NCBI GenBank assembly: GCA_963971425.1
Contig: OZ020524.1
Location: 23,055,022-23,119,021, forward strand
DNA: 64,000 bases
DNA from: Bryoerythrophyllum caledonicum
Taxonomy: Eukaryota; Streptophyta; Bryopsida; Pottiales; Pottiaceae
Direction of reading: 5' to 3'
Shown here: positions 1 through 11,688 of the stretch, one piece after another
Position numbering within the stretch: the stretch's first letter is position 1
Layout of the letters: each line of letters begins with the position of its first letter
The notes under the pieces: model-generated
What the model saw: only the letters and a program-made list of their open reading frames with translations
Databases searched by the model: none
Told to the model about the DNA's origin: nothing
Position numbers and translations under genes: made by a program

Positions 1-688
1 GTATTTCTAAGCAGAGAAGAATCCACGGTTTGCCAACACAATCAAATTGTTCATCACAAATTATCTCAGACTTCAAATCTCTTTAGAATGCTTATCGCAA
101 TTGTATTGTGACAATTTAAAAATTGGTATACAAGTCATAAGAATTTTACAACTTCAAGGAATACAGAAATAAATATAAAATATGCACATTCTGCCTTCCA
201 ACATTGTTTGCATTCAAAATGCATTGGTCTTTGTGAGCATGAATGAAATATTAAGGATGATAAAACGGGATGAAATCGAGTCAGGATTGTTTGACGCTGG
301 GCACTTAGATACAGTGTTGTTGCAGCGGCAGAGCAACTGTGTTTGTTGTCGAGAAGAAGAAAAAGCAGACGAACTCGCCATCATCGGCTATGGCGCTCCC
401 CCGGCGTTGCTGCTGAAGCCATCCCATGCCCAGGTGACGCTCCTCTCCTCTCCTCGTCTCTCTCTTCTTCTAGGGTTTGACCCACTCCAACCTTCAACGC
501 AGCTCTAATCGGAGGTCCCAGGGCTCCTCTTTTCCTTCTCTTCTTGTGCGTAATTTGCTCTCTTTTCAGTCGCGTGGATTCCAATCTCGCGCTGTATGTA
601 TGGGAGCGCAATTTTTACAACTTGCAACTCTAGTTTTTCAGGAGTATTAGTGCTTTGGCCATGTGCAGGGCCTGAGCAACGCTTTAAG
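1..688 (+). other. 5' flank and leader of the MED31 gene
   Basis: I see no coding region here. A pyrimidine-rich CTCTCC-type stretch at about 441-470 is followed by a telobox-like TAGGGTTT at 471-478, a combination common in promoters and leaders of plant housekeeping genes. The MED31 start codon at 689 follows, so this part probably holds the transcription start and untranslated leader. The transcription start cannot be placed from sequence alone. Confidence 0.5.
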
Positions 689-2388
689 ATGGTCGGAAAT
701 GGCGATGCTGGGGTGGGTTACGAGTCTCAGCCACTACTTGGTATGCTTTCTTGTCGTCACTGTCAATTTGTGATGGAATGATGGCGTATTGAAAAGTTTT
801 TTGTTTAACAGTGCAGCTCAGATTATTTAAGTCCCTAAACCCTAAACCTTTTTTCTGCAGTCTCGTCTTTGTGGTTTCTGATAGTAAGATGAAGGTCGAA
901 CCCGCTCTCACCCTCCTCATGGCTCTTATTTATTAGGTCATCGTCCTTCTTCTCCTCCCTGGCATCACAAATTCCAAGAGACCGATGATGGCCGACAGCG
1001 CTTCCTGCTCGAACTGGAATTTGTCCAGCTTCTCGCCAATCCTACGTACATCCATCGTCAGTTCTACAACCCCCTTTTTTTTTATCTCATGTGTGACTTC
1101 CTCATTTTCGTTGCACTTCCCTCTTATTTCGGAGTTGTTACGTTCACAGATTTGGCACAGAATCGCTACTTCGATGATGAGGCGTTCGTAGGGTATCTCA
1201 AGTACCTCTTGTATTGGAAAAGGCCCGAATATGCGAAATATATAATGTGAGTCTCTAACTCCAGATTTTAATGGCTATGCATTCCGTGTGGGGAATCTTT
1301 GTGCGACTCTTTCTGGATTTCTATGTTTGGGAGTTTTTGAAATTTTAATCTGGGTGACACCATATTTTTGTTGCGGTTGCGGAAGTTTTATGCGTGCTTT
1401 TTTCTGGTTACAGGTATCCGCATGCATTCTTTTTCTTGGATATGCTGCAAAGTGCAAATTTCCGTGCGGCGATGGCCCATCCTGCAAATAAAGTGAGGCT
1501 GCTTCTCTTTCATTTCAGATGTAATGTATGTTGAGTGCTTTTGTAAATTCTTGCATTTACATAACTTTTTGACATTGGATTCTACTCAAATGATTCATTC
1601 TGCCTGATCGAATCGTTAGAATGGATTCACTCGTTCACTCAGTCAGACCTTAATTTTCATGTTGTAGTAGAGGGGACGTCAGGGATCAATAGGACTTTTT
1701 AGTTCTTCTAGTCTTGGACGATTTATTCGGTCCTCTGACTCCTGCGTAATGTTTATGCTGCATTTTATTTATTTTGGCTCTTCTCTTGCATAAGGTATAC
1801 CAGCCTATGACCGCCAGATTGAGCAATGTGCATGTATAGTGAACCCAAATAATTATACATTTATTTTTCAGTCATGGACAATAGAATTACAGTCTCAACT
1901 CAAGTGATTTCATATTTTTCCAATGAAAATTGAATTAGTCATGAATTTTCAAAGTGTGCTGCCACTTTAGCCTAGGTTGTAACCAATTGTAAGCCTTAAT
2001 TTGGAGCTGACAAAGAGTGATTGGGTGGTAATGAGACCTAATATAGAGTGGTGGTGTTAGGAAGGTGGCGGTCATGGGGTATACCTTACATGCATCACAG
2101 GTTTGTGAAACTCGATCGAGCATTTGAATCTCATAAAATGGTTTCATAACAGTTCTTGTGATATTATTGTTGCAGGAGATTGCACATCGGCAGCAGTATT
2201 ACTTCTGGAAACACTACAGAAATAATCGATTGAAACAAATACTACCTCGCCCCTTGCCCGAAGCCCCTGCTCCACCCCCGCCTCCGCCAGCTCCCGTTCC
2301 TGTAGTGGCTGCTGCACCAACCAAGCCCGAAGGGTCCACACGAGCAGGTGCTGGCGAACGGAGAAAACGGAAGTACGCCAATTCATAG
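689..2388 (+). CDS. MED31: Mediator complex subunit 31 (MED31/SOH1)
   Basis: Encodes the small, highly conserved middle-module subunit of Mediator, the nuclear coactivator linking transcription factors to RNA polymerase II. Five exons with GT-AG introns and consistent phase: 689-740, 979-1056, 1150-1246, 1414-1492 and 2176-2388, giving 172 aa. Residues about 20-115 hold the whole Med31 domain, recognisable by RFLLELEFVQLLANPTYIHH, FVGYLKYLLYWKRPEYAKYI, YPHAFFFLDMLQ and the EIAHRQQYYFWKHYRNNRL helix. The C-terminal tail is Pro/Ala-rich (a run of six prolines) and ends in a basic KRK-type cluster, a variable tail usual for the plant family. The start is the first ATG after the leader and is in frame with the domain. 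Intron 4 (1493-2175) carries a dispersed repeat. No disabling change is seen. Family assignment is very secure; the exact N-terminal 17 residues rest on splice-site reading. Confidence 0.95.
833..848 (+). promoter_or_regulatory. Telobox tandem in MED31 intron 1
   Basis: CCCTAAACCCTAAACC lies in the first intron, about 90 bp downstream of exon 1. AAACCCTA teloboxes near plant transcription starts are known binding sites for telobox-binding MYB proteins and Polycomb recruiters and are common in genes for growth and translation. Function here is inferred from motif and position only. Confidence 0.45.
1823..2100 (+). repeat. Dispersed repeat in MED31 intron 4 (copy 1)
   Basis: Shares an extended, diverged match in the same orientation with 42708-42990. 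Shared landmarks in order are AATGTGCAT, GTGATTTCATATTTTT, a CAATGAAAA.TGAATTA block, GAATTTTCAAAGTGTGC, TTTGGAGCTGA, TGGTGGTAATG and GGTATACC. No ORF and no clear ends, so the element class is unknown. It probably inserted in the intron of an otherwise conserved gene. Confidence 0.7.
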
Positions 2389-4448
2389 CATATGAAGTTC
2401 CCCCTCTTTCTAGGCTCTCGGATGAGTATCGGAAGTGGGAAAATATTAAATCTGTAGAGCGTATTCGAGCGTTTATTTCTGCGCGAGAGGTCTTTCATAT
2501 TCATGCTGTGGAAAGTTCGGTTCACCCATGAGGTGAAGAATGGCATTTTTGTACACTATAGCAGGTATAGAGGACGGGAAGATCAAGAATGGAACATGAA
2601 CGTGGTGATTGAAGCCACTCAGGTTGTCTTTGCACTACTTTGAAGACGACATCGACGATCGATGAGCAGCCGAAGTCTCGCGGGTTTGACAATGTGGAAT
2701 AGAAGAGAGCTTTTCATGAAAGAGGTACTGCTCAACTCTTTCAGGAAGGGCTTTATCAGTGGGGTGAGATACTGGGCGCTGCCTAGCGGTTTGAAGAGTT
2801 CCTTTGATTTGCAGATAGTTCATGGCCTTCACCTCCTAGAATTGTCTTCCTTCCGGCAAGACGATGTGGTCCAGAAATGGCATAAATGATCTCTGACCGA
2901 AGTAAAGGGTGGAGCATCAAGATTTCATCGGCTTCTTTGTTCAGATTCGCATTCATTGACTCAATCAGCCGCTCGCTCCCTCGCTCATGCCTAACTCACT
3001 CACTATCGTAACTAACATTTTCAGATTATTTCTAGGCAGCTTCTGGTTGAACGCTGGAAGCATCAAAACTCACCAATACTGACCAGCCGTGTCTTATCCT
3101 GCAACGGTCAAGCGCATGGCAATGGGGACTGTGAAAGATCGATGGAAAGTTGAGGAGAATTGAGATTCTGACGAGATCCCCTACGAATGGGTCACAGCGC
3201 TCGGGTGACCTGCTGGGAAAGAGTTCGCCCAGTTACTGCGTTTCGAGAACGAACCAGGATGGAGAGCATGACGCCGAAATTGACCGTTACCAAAGGTGTT
3301 GGCAGCCACATGGACCATTTCCCACATTCCTTGCAGGTGCAGAAAAGTTCGTCGTGTCCACGAAGGTGGCAAGGAAACGAGTCGAGCACACGTGACAAGT
3401 GAGTGTCTCTGAAAGCGTATAAACTTAAACGTTCAAGCAAGATTGGAACCAATCTGAAAGCGTATTAAATCATCAAATGCCCTCAATTTAGCAGTTGTGG
3501 AAATGATATCTCAAATTGGCTGCAACACGCATGATTCACGGTGCAGATGTTTGGGTTTCGGGTAACAATCCGGAACCATGCTGTGGAACGTTAACCATGA
3601 CTATTTTAGTAGCAGCCTAGCAGGGGAAAAAGTGGGTGAACTGAGCAAATGAAGACCTAATCTAGTACAAGGACAGAGTCGTCGAGGGTTTGCAGAATGC
3701 GCGTTAGAGTGCAAGTGGATCATAAAGTGGACCCAGCAGGCGGCCCGCACGGAAGAGGGAGAAGGGGGTGAGAGGTCACACCATGCTCACTCACTCTCTG
3801 AGAGAGTCGGAGTGTGATACGTAATTGTCGCCCGTCCTGAGCACAGCTTTTTGTGCTGGTTGCTGGTACTCATGCTGGTGCTGCTGCGATCCCCCTTTTA
3901 GCTCCAAGCCCACCTGTGGCCCCACGTGGGCTTCTCGGGGCCTCGCTCTGCTCTGTCCACTCACAGTTTGGGCTCTCGGTTACGCTGCTCCTTGAATTGC
4001 AACGGATCATAGTCTGGTCGTCTTCTCCTTGTCGTTGTTGTGTGAGTCCCTCTTCTTCCACTCTGTATGTGTTCACTCTTCTCTCGGGGTCTGTCGCTGC
4101 TTCCAGGTACTCCGCTGTTTGTTCTCATGCTTCCCCATTTGTCCGTAGTTTTGTGGGGCTCCACTTGTGTGCTCGAGGATGCCCTCGTATTGGGATCTGG
4201 AATTTGTACCTCATGTGGTTCTTACACGAAGTTCCTCCCTGCTCCCCTGTCCTTTGGTGCAGAGTTGCATGTCAAATCTTGCAATCTTGTCACAGAGTTG
4301 CGTTGGTATCTTGAGAGACTGGATGTGCGTTGCCCAGGTTGCGTTTGTGGTCGCAGGTCTGGTTCTGTCGGTATCACAGAATGGACCAGGTTTCGGATGG
4401 CTTAGTCGGTATGAAACCCTAATCGTTTTGCAATAGAATGCATTGCAG
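2389..4448. other. Intergenic region between MED31 and the Ca2+-ATPase
   Basis: Holds the MED31 3' untranslated region and probably the promoter and leader of the ATPase gene. Several ORFs of 60-150 codons occur, the largest at about 3853-4314 on the plus strand, but none shows a recognisable domain or credible splice structure. Nothing repeated elsewhere in the window was noticed here. Confidence 0.4.
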
Positions 4449-4466
4449 ATGGTAGTGCGCATGTAG
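4449..4466 (+). other. Possible short uORF ahead of the Ca2+-ATPase
   Basis: ATG GTA GTG CGC ATG TAG is a five-codon ORF 63 nt upstream of the proposed ATPase start at 4530. If it lies in the mature leader it could reduce translation of the main frame. The leader structure is unknown, so this is only a possibility. Confidence 0.25.
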
Positions 4467-4529
4467 AAGACTTGGAGAAAGCGGGTTTCGCCGTTAATCT
4501 TGAGAAAGGGTTGGAGTCTTTGGTGAGCT

Positions 4530-7500
4530 ATGCCTGAGGGGGAGGAGGGAGTTCAGTCCCCGCGAGGGCTGGGTTCTCAGATGGAGAATTTGACTTCGAT
4601 GAGGAATTTCATGATTTCTCAGAAGCGCAGCGACCCTGAATCGCTGTTAGCTTGGCGGAAGTGGTGCCTTACACTAAATGCTACCCGCCGATTCCGGTAC
4701 ACTGCCGACTTGGAGAAACGGAGAGAGCTGGTCGAAGCGTTGGAGGTGCTGATTCATTCGTGCTCCCTCTCATTTGTTGATTAGTTATGGCAAAATCATC
4801 CCAGAATCCATTTGGTGATGCTTAATTACTCCGAGAATTGAAATTCTTTGAATTATCTGGTTGCAAGGTTGCCTCGATTCGTATCTTTCAATCTGGAGGC
4901 TTTCTAGAAGCTTGTATATCTAATGCTTTCAAGTCTTGAGGACTAGTCAAATCTGAGAAGAATCAATTGAGGTCTCAGAAAATTTTATTGTTAAAAATTG
5001 ATATCGGCGGATTGCATTGGCTCTTTAGTGGGGTGAGTGTTGTGAACAGCATGCTTGGCCTGACTAGGATATATAATACCGCTGTGCATGAGTGGCATGG
5101 GCAACTTCTCGAGGCGACGGCTGTATTCTTCTCTGTGGCCTAGGTCTCTTATGAGTCATGTTACATCGTGTGTGCCTTTAAGCGTTGTATACGTTCTGAT
5201 GACTGGTTTTTATCTTTGCAGCAGAAACGTAAGGGGCAAGGTAAACTGCGCAAGGTTGGTGCTGCCGCCAAGGCTGCATCCAGAATTAATGGCAGTAAGT
5301 TTGCTACTGGTTGCATTCCCGTAGTGTTGTAATTCCTCCTTACATACAGCATGAGTGGTTCCAAACTACCGCTTGAACTCTTGCGTTTGTTAAAGTTCTC
5401 GGCGCAAATCTGCTATGATACTCTTCCCTGTACTCTCTCGATAGATATAAAGTTCTTTTTGTTACGATTTCCATCTATTGCATTTTTCGTGTGTGTGCGC
5501 AATATATGTAATAAAAGCACGTTGATGGTTGGAAATTTGGTCGCAGTAATAAAGAGCATGAAACCTGATGGGGACGTGCATGCGAATAATGGCTATGAGA
5601 TGGACGCGAAAGAGCTTGCACATCTGATCGAAAGTAGAGATTCAGATTTGCTCCAAGACATGGGTGGTGTAACGGGGTTAGCTCAGAAGCTTTCGACCTC
5701 CCCGAAGCAGGGTCTGCAGATGGACGAAAATGACTTCGACCGGCGACGTGACGTCTTTGGAACAAATACCTATCCGGAAAAGCCGCCTAAAGGATTTTGG
5801 ACATTTGTGTGGGAGGCCATGCACGATCTGACTCTCATCATTCTGGCGGTCTGCGCAATCGTGTCCCTCATTATTGGTGTCATTACGGAGGGATGGCAAG
5901 AAGGTTGGTACGATGGTGCTGGAATTGGGTTTAGCATCGTGCTTGTTGTGTTAGTTACGGCCACTAGCGACTACCAGCAGTCTCTTCAATTCAGGGATCT
6001 CGAAGCCGAGAAAAAGAAAATATTCATTGACGTGACGCGCAGTTCTCGCCGCCAGAAGGTACTCATCTTTGAGATTCTCGTTGGCGACATAGTGCATCTG
6101 AGCATTGGTGATCAAGTTCCTGCAGACGGTTTGTACATCTCAGGATGTGGCTTGTCTATTGACGAGTCCAGCATGACAGGGGAGACCGAACCAGTGAAGG
6201 TCAATGAAGATCACCCATATCTTCTTTCGGGGACGAAAGTCCAGGACGGTGGTGGACTGATGCTTGTCACTGGGGTCGGCATGAACACGGAATGGGGTCA
6301 TCTCATGGCCTCACTCAGCGAGGGTGGCGACGATGAGACCCCCTTACAGGTGAGACTGCTTTTTTTATCCTGCATTTGGGCAAATGGTATACTCCTCTTC
6401 TGTATCATCACACGTACTTTTTATACAAAACGTGGGTTAGTAAGTGTAACTTTGCTTTGTATAAACAAACAAAACTGATTGAATTTCTGACGCTTGAGAA
6501 TGTCAGGACTGGAGGAATTTAGAGATACAGGAACATGGCACATGACAGTTTAAATCTTCGGTTGAGGTGTTCCAGTCAACTGACGCCCCGCATTTCTGTG
6601 CAGGTGAAATTGAATGGTGTGGCTACACTCATTGGCAAGATTGGTTTGATGTTTGCTGTTGTAACCTTCTTAGTCCTCTTAGGAAGGTACTTGTATGGGA
6701 AAGAGTCGCTTTCAGAATGGTCTGGCGCGGACGCATTGGCCATTGTGAACTACTTCGCCATTGCTGTGACCATCATTGTTGTGGCTGTTCCCGAAGGTCT
6801 TCCATTGGCTGTCACTCTGACGCTTGCATTTGCAATGAAGAAAATGATGCATGACAAGGCTCTTGTGCGGCATTTATCAGCTTGTGAAACTATGGGATCA
6901 GCTACTACTATCTGCAGCGACAAAACGGGGACCCTGACTACAAATAAAATGACTGTCACCAAGGCATGGGTCACAGGGAAGCTTCGTGAGGCGGGGAACG
7001 TCAAATCTGAACTCTGTGAGGATAGTTTTCAAACGCTTGTGGAAGGGTCTTTTCAAAACACCAGTGGTGATGTTCAAGTCAGCAACGATGGTTCCCCTCC
7101 TGTGCTCCTCGGCTCACCCACAGAAACGGCCGTACTGCAGTTCGGTTTGGATGTCGGCGGCAATTTCAAAGAGTGCTGCAATAATGGCGAGATGGTGAAA
7201 ATGGAAGCATTCAATTCCATTCGCAAGACAATGGGGGTTGTTGTGAAGGACTCTGAGACTGGGAAACTTCGGGCACATTTGAAGGGTGCGTCTGAGATTA
7301 TATTGCAGCAATGTGACAAGTATATGGACAAGGATGGAAGAATTGTCCCCTTTGACGAGGCTAAAGTGAAAGAGATCGAAGGCATCATCCACACGTTCGC
7401 TGAGGACGCTTTGCGAACACTCGGTCTGGCTTTTAGGGAAATCGACGTCTGCCCTGGACGGGATGATTTAATTCCAAACAAGGGCTTCATCTTGGTAGCG

Positions 7501-9447
7501 ATTGTAGGGATTAAGGATCCTGTGCGACCAGGAGTGAAAGAAGCTGTTCAATTGTGTTTCGCAGCTGGAGTGAAGGTAATAGCGACCATGGCTATGCCAG
7601 TATATATACATGCAGTTTTTTTTAGTTTTTTTTTTTCGCATTCCTGAGTTTTGCCTTGTTTTAGCTGGTTATCTTTCTGAGCTAGCTACGAGGTACTTTT
7701 GGAACGATCCATATCTGACAATATTATACTTCCGAACTGTATGAAGGTACGAATGGTGACGGGTGATAACATCATTACCGCGAAGGCTATTGCTCGGGAA
7801 TGCGGGATTCTTACTGATGGAGACGCAATCGAGGGTCCTGAATTCCGGAATCTGGATCCCGAAGCTATGAAGAAACTTATTCCGAACTTGCAGGTATAGT
7901 CTCATGTTATAGAGTTTAATACTTAGCTTTCTTTCTCATGCTCTGTTAGTGAGCAACTTTCCAAATTGTGTAAGCCTCTAACATAATGCGTTGGGCTCTG
8001 GATATGTGATAGGTTATGGCAAGGTCTTCACCTTCAGACAAGCACACGTTGGTCCGTGAGCTTCGTGCACTGGGAGAAGTGGTGGCTGTGACTGGAGATG
8101 GCACCAATGATGCTCCTGCTTTGCATGAAGCTGATATTGGAATGGCCATGGGCATTGCAGGCACGGAGGTATGTATCTTATAAGATCATAGGTCAATAGC
8201 TGGAGGGCTGACTGCTTATGTTCAAAGTGGCAACTGTTCACCTACACACGGCGACTAGGAAATCGATAAGCTGGATGAGTGAAGGCGATTTTATTATTTA
8301 CTACATTTCTATAGCAAATACATCTTTCAAGCAGTCTGGAAAGCATCTAATGAGTTTTAGTCCTGAGATGTGTTGGTATATAAAAAGCTGGCTTTGTCCT
8401 GGCTTTCAGGTCGCGAAGGAGAGTGCTGACGTCGTGATTTTGGACGATAATTTTGCGACCATTGTGGTGGTCGCCAAATGGGGTCGTTCCGTATATACCA
8501 ACATTCAGAAATTCGTTCAGTTCCAGCTCACCGTCAACCTGGTTGCTCTAATCATCAATTTCAGTTCCGCTTGCATTACAGGTGACTTGTTATATCATCT
8601 ACCCTACGGGTAATGAATTTAGGATATCTCATGTGGTATCATCCAGTGAAGTGGCTGAACAACTTCTTATTTTTTGCATTGATGTATACTACCAGGTACT
8701 GCGCCTCTTACCGCAGTTCAGCTCCTGTGGGTGAACCTGATAATGGATACGCTGGGAGCGCTTGCGTTGGCCACGGAACCCCCTTATGACGAGCTGATGA
8801 TGAGACCTCCCGTTGGTCGGTTTGGGAGCTTTATAAGCAATGTGATGTGGCGCAACATCTTTGGTCAGGCTGTTTACCAGCTGATTGTCCTCTCCGTATT
8901 GCAGTACAGGGGGAAAGAGATTCTCCACCTTGAGGGGGATGGCTCCACAGAACTATTGAACACAATGATCTTCAACGCTTTTGTCTTCTGTCAGGTATTT
9001 TTTTACATTTATACTTTGTTTTCAGAGGTGATCACGGTAGAACTTATCGGTTTGTACCTGGGAGTGTTTATTATCGGATCGCTGTTGATGACCACTTCAT
9101 CATTTCAGGTTTTCAACGAGGTCAATGCACGAGAGATGGAGAAGTTGAACGTCTTCCAGCACACATTCAACAACTGGGTGTTCATCGCCATCCTCACTTT
9201 CACCGTGGTGTTCCAAGTCGTGTTGGTGCAATACTTGGGGAAGTTCGCAGGCACAGTCCCGTTGAACAAGGAGCAATGGATGATAACCGTGGGCATCGGG
9301 TTCCTGAGCTTGTTTGTAGCCGTAATTGTGAAGTTTATTCCCACACCCAAAGCCCCAATATTCGGCGAGTCCTCGAGAAATGACCCTGATTACATCGACG
9401 TCAACGGCTACCAAGTGCTTGCAAGTGAACCGGGACTCGACGCATAA
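4530..9447 (+). CDS. Autoinhibited type IIB P-type Ca2+-ATPase
   Basis: Pumps Ca2+ out of the cytosol at the expense of ATP and is normally released from autoinhibition by calmodulin. Nine exons: 4530-4745, 5222-5294, 5547-6349, 6604-7575, 7747-7893, 8013-8168, 8410-8581, 8696-8994, 9109-9447; all phases agree and give about 1,058 aa, the usual ACA length. The N-terminus has the plant-type calmodulin/autoinhibitory pattern (AWRKWC, then [12 protein letters not shown], residues 41-64). Also visible are TGET in the actuator domain, PEGLP (427-431) in M4, phosphorylation site DKTGTLT with Asp470, KGASE in the nucleotide-binding domain, and hinge [10 protein letters not shown] (764-773). Several hydrophobic segments follow to the C-terminus. 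The start is uncertain: Met18 at 4581 directly follows a CAG that could be a splice acceptor, and another frame just upstream also looks protein-like. Whether it sits in plasma membrane, ER or vacuole cannot be read. Confidence 0.93.
8995..9108 (+). other. Stop-free in-frame intron of the Ca2+-ATPase
   Basis: This 114-nt intron (GT at 8995, AG at 9107-9108) is a multiple of three and has no stop in the reading frame. Retention would insert 38 mostly hydrophobic residues between FVFCQ and [12 protein letters not shown], a junction continuous in known family members. The normal protein therefore requires its removal. Confidence 0.7.
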
Positions 9448-9846
9448 TCGCCAGTGTTCTGCAACAAATCGTCTATAGGGCTACAACTACTGTAGTACAT
9501 CGGCATTGAGGAACGATGGCCGGTCCGGGAGGATAGTCGAGGCAGGCATGGAACTGTGGTTGTCATGGTCATCCGGAACTTGGATATGGAGTCGTGAGTT
9601 TAGTGATCAGTTTTTTGCGTTTTGTATATTTTAGAGTAGACAAGAAGGTAGTAGAGCTGTTGCAGTCTTGGAATGAGACAGCTTGGGCATTATCATAGAG
9701 AGTGTTATTTTAACACATCCCAGGTTTTCTTTTGCAATGCTCAAATTTCAAAATTCTTGTCACCACTGATCTGATTCTTGTTACCACTGGTCTGATTCTT
9801 TATATGCGTTGTGCTCTCGATCCGTGTTTGTTGTTGATGCAGGAAA
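9448..9846. other. Intergenic space between convergent genes
   Basis: About 400 bp separate the ATPase stop from the stop of the minus-strand O-fucosyltransferase-like gene, so both 3' untranslated regions and their polyadenylation signals must lie here and may overlap. No further gene is seen. Confidence 0.6.
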
Positions 9847-11301
9847 TCAACCAACAGTCGGGGATTGGAAGGAAGGGGGACCTTGGCCGTGGCAGAGCGG
9901 CGCGTCGCAGGAGGAGGCGGTGAGCTGGTCGCGGCGCATGCTCTGGATGTCGGCAGAGAAGGAGGACGACCTCGTGCCCACGAACACGACGGCTGTGGCG
10001 CAGATAGCCTTGTCCACCATAGCCATGACGCCCGCCTCCGCTTCGCGCCCTGCCTGGCGCCACAGGACTGAGTCCCACTTGGCCAGCGCCTCGTGCTCCG
10101 CGCTCCGGCGCACCACGGCCACGCCCCGCTGCGCTAGCGCCGCCACCAGCCCCGCGGCCTCGCTCTCCGGCGCGTCAGTGCTCAGGAACACTACGTCGGC
10201 CGCCGCCTCGCGCACCTTGCTCTCGATGCAGCGCGCCGCCTGCGGAATCGGGTAGAAGCAGCTCGGCCCTGGCGCCTGCTTGTTGCAGAACACCAGGAAC
10301 CCGTGGCGCCGGAAGTGCACCGCCACGAAGCTCCCTCCCAGGTACGTCTGCACGAACCTCTGCGCCGCCACCACAATGCTTGGGTGTGGTCGAACCAAAC
10401 TCTCGCACCCAATCCGTGATGGAGCAACCGCAAAATTCTCGTCCTCTACCTCGGCGTAGAACAGGTCACCCACAGCGATCACCTGCTCCTCTCCAGCTCC
10501 AAATCTTGTCACAATGTCCCGTTTCTGCCTCCTCGCGGTGGTGGTGTTGAAGGACCACCCTGTGTCCTGGCGCGCCCCAAATGTGAAGCCCAGCGCTTCC
10601 CATTTGGCTTGGTGCTCCTCGTCGAAGTAGCAATTGGGCATGTAGCAGATGAGCTTCCCGACGTGCAGATCCTTCCGCCGCGCTGTCTCAAAATCCTCGA
10701 AGGTCATGATAACGGCGCCGCTGCTGGAGTAGAGGCATTGCCGGAGGTGGGCGAGGTCCAGCAGATGCTCATACCTGTAGTCCAGGCTCGCGGGCGGCAG
10801 CACCAGCGTGCGTTGCAGCAAGGCCGCGAAGTACATGTGCTTGCGCAGGCACACCAGATGGTTGGTCACCTGCCCCGACGTGCATATCATCACCAGGTAC
10901 TTGCCCCTGCGTGGCTGCCATGAAATCCCCATTGGTCTCTTCCTCGCAGCTCCGTCCGTTGATCTGCGGCATGCGAGTGGATGAGCACCAAGTGCATGAT
11001 GCGTTCTGAGGATTTGTTGCAGCTGCTCGTTCAGTGCCAGCTGCTCTGCCACGAACTCCGAGGTTGCAGAACAGTGTGGGCTCGTATGATTCGTGGCAGA
11101 GCTGTTCACAACTGCATGCAGCTGTGCCTCCTGAAATGTGAGGAGTTCGAGGGCCTTGGATGTCTGCCAAACGCCCCTCTGTGCGGGGGTCCACCATGAG
11201 CCTGATGGCCATGGCGTGGAGGGAGAGATGAGCAGGAAGAGCGCCACCAGGGTCGCGCTGGGCAGCAGCAGCAGCACCATGCACACTCTTCGACGGCCCA
11301 T
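9847..11301 (-). CDS. O-fucosyltransferase-like type II membrane protein
   Basis: Single-exon protein of 484 aa, probably a Golgi-type glycosyltransferase of the plant O-fucosyltransferase superfamily; donor and acceptor are not determinable. The ATG at 11301 is chosen because the frame is open further upstream only from a GTG. A basic MGRRR start is followed by one membrane anchor (about residues 6-26), then a stem and lumenal domain. Family-type motifs are GKYLVMICTSGQ (from 133, GDP-binding N-half), HFRRHG (from 329, matching the basic motif that contacts GDP-fucose), FLSTDAPESEA, and the C-terminal DKAICATAVVFVGTRSSSFS (from 430), where the GT.SSSFS pattern closes the nucleotide site. NSS and NHT near residues 66-72 are possible N-glycosylation sites. 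The coding region is GC-rich, unlike the AT-rich repeats to its right. No disruptions are seen. Confidence 0.82.
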   Translation of the reverse strand: MGRRRVCMVLLLLPSATLVALFLLISPSTPWPSGSWWTPAQRGVWQTSKALELLTFQEAQLHAVVNSSATNHTSPHCSATSEFVAEQLALNEQLQQILRTHHALGAHPLACRRSTDGAARKRPMGISWQPRRGKYLVMICTSGQVTNHLVCLRKHMYFAALLQRTLVLPPASLDYRYEHLLDLAHLRQCLYSSSGAVIMTFEDFETARRKDLHVGKLICYMPNCYFDEEHQAKWEALGFTFGARQDTGWSFNTTTARRQKRDIVTRFGAGEEQVIAVGDLFYAEVEDENFAVAPSRIGCESLVRPHPSIVVAAQRFVQTYLGGSFVAVHFRRHGFLVFCNKQAPGPSCFYPIPQAARCIESKVREAAADVVFLSTDAPESEAAGLVAALAQRGVAVVRRSAEHEALAKWDSVLWRQAGREAEAGVMAMVDKAICATAVVFVGTRSSSFSADIQSMRRDQLTASSCDAPLCHGQGPPSFQSPTVG

Positions 11302-11688
11302 CTCATTCACGTGAACTTCTCTTTCGGTGATTTCCACCCTGATTCTGCAACATTATCTGCAAGTGATGCACACCTTAGGAAAGCACAGTGAGCGCTGCTT
11401 GCAAGAGACAGACCCTGCCCAACTTCAGAATCCAGCTAACCCTAAAGACTTTACAAAATGAGAAGTCGTACGTACTTCCCAAATATTGTTACATGGAGCT
11501 ACGCATGCAGCCGTCATGATTCTCAAGACTCACTCCCATCAACAAGAACTCCGTGCGTGGGTACTCCGTGCGTGGGTACTCCGTGCGTGGGTATGGTATA
11601 GTGTTTGTTCATTCTCTTCACTAAGCCTATGGCCATGGGACATAAGTAAGTGTAATAGACTCTATCAATATCTCAATTATGCCCTTAA
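11302..11688. other. Upstream region of the O-fucosyltransferase-like gene, with a triple 15-bp repeat
   Basis: Probably promoter and leader of the minus-strand gene. At 11548-11593 a 15-bp unit (ACTCCGTGCGTGGGT) is repeated three times head to tail. No coding sequence is recognised. Confidence 0.5.

Noticed and set aside
3853-4314. A 153-codon open frame ahead of the Ca2+-ATPase
   Set aside because: No recognisable domain, overlaps many other frames, and does not start with ATG context tied to any homologue; more likely leader or promoter sequence.
11302-11337. Extending the O-fucosyltransferase-like protein by 12 residues
   Set aside because: The upstream extension begins with GTG; the ATG at 11301 gives a normal basic start followed by a membrane anchor.
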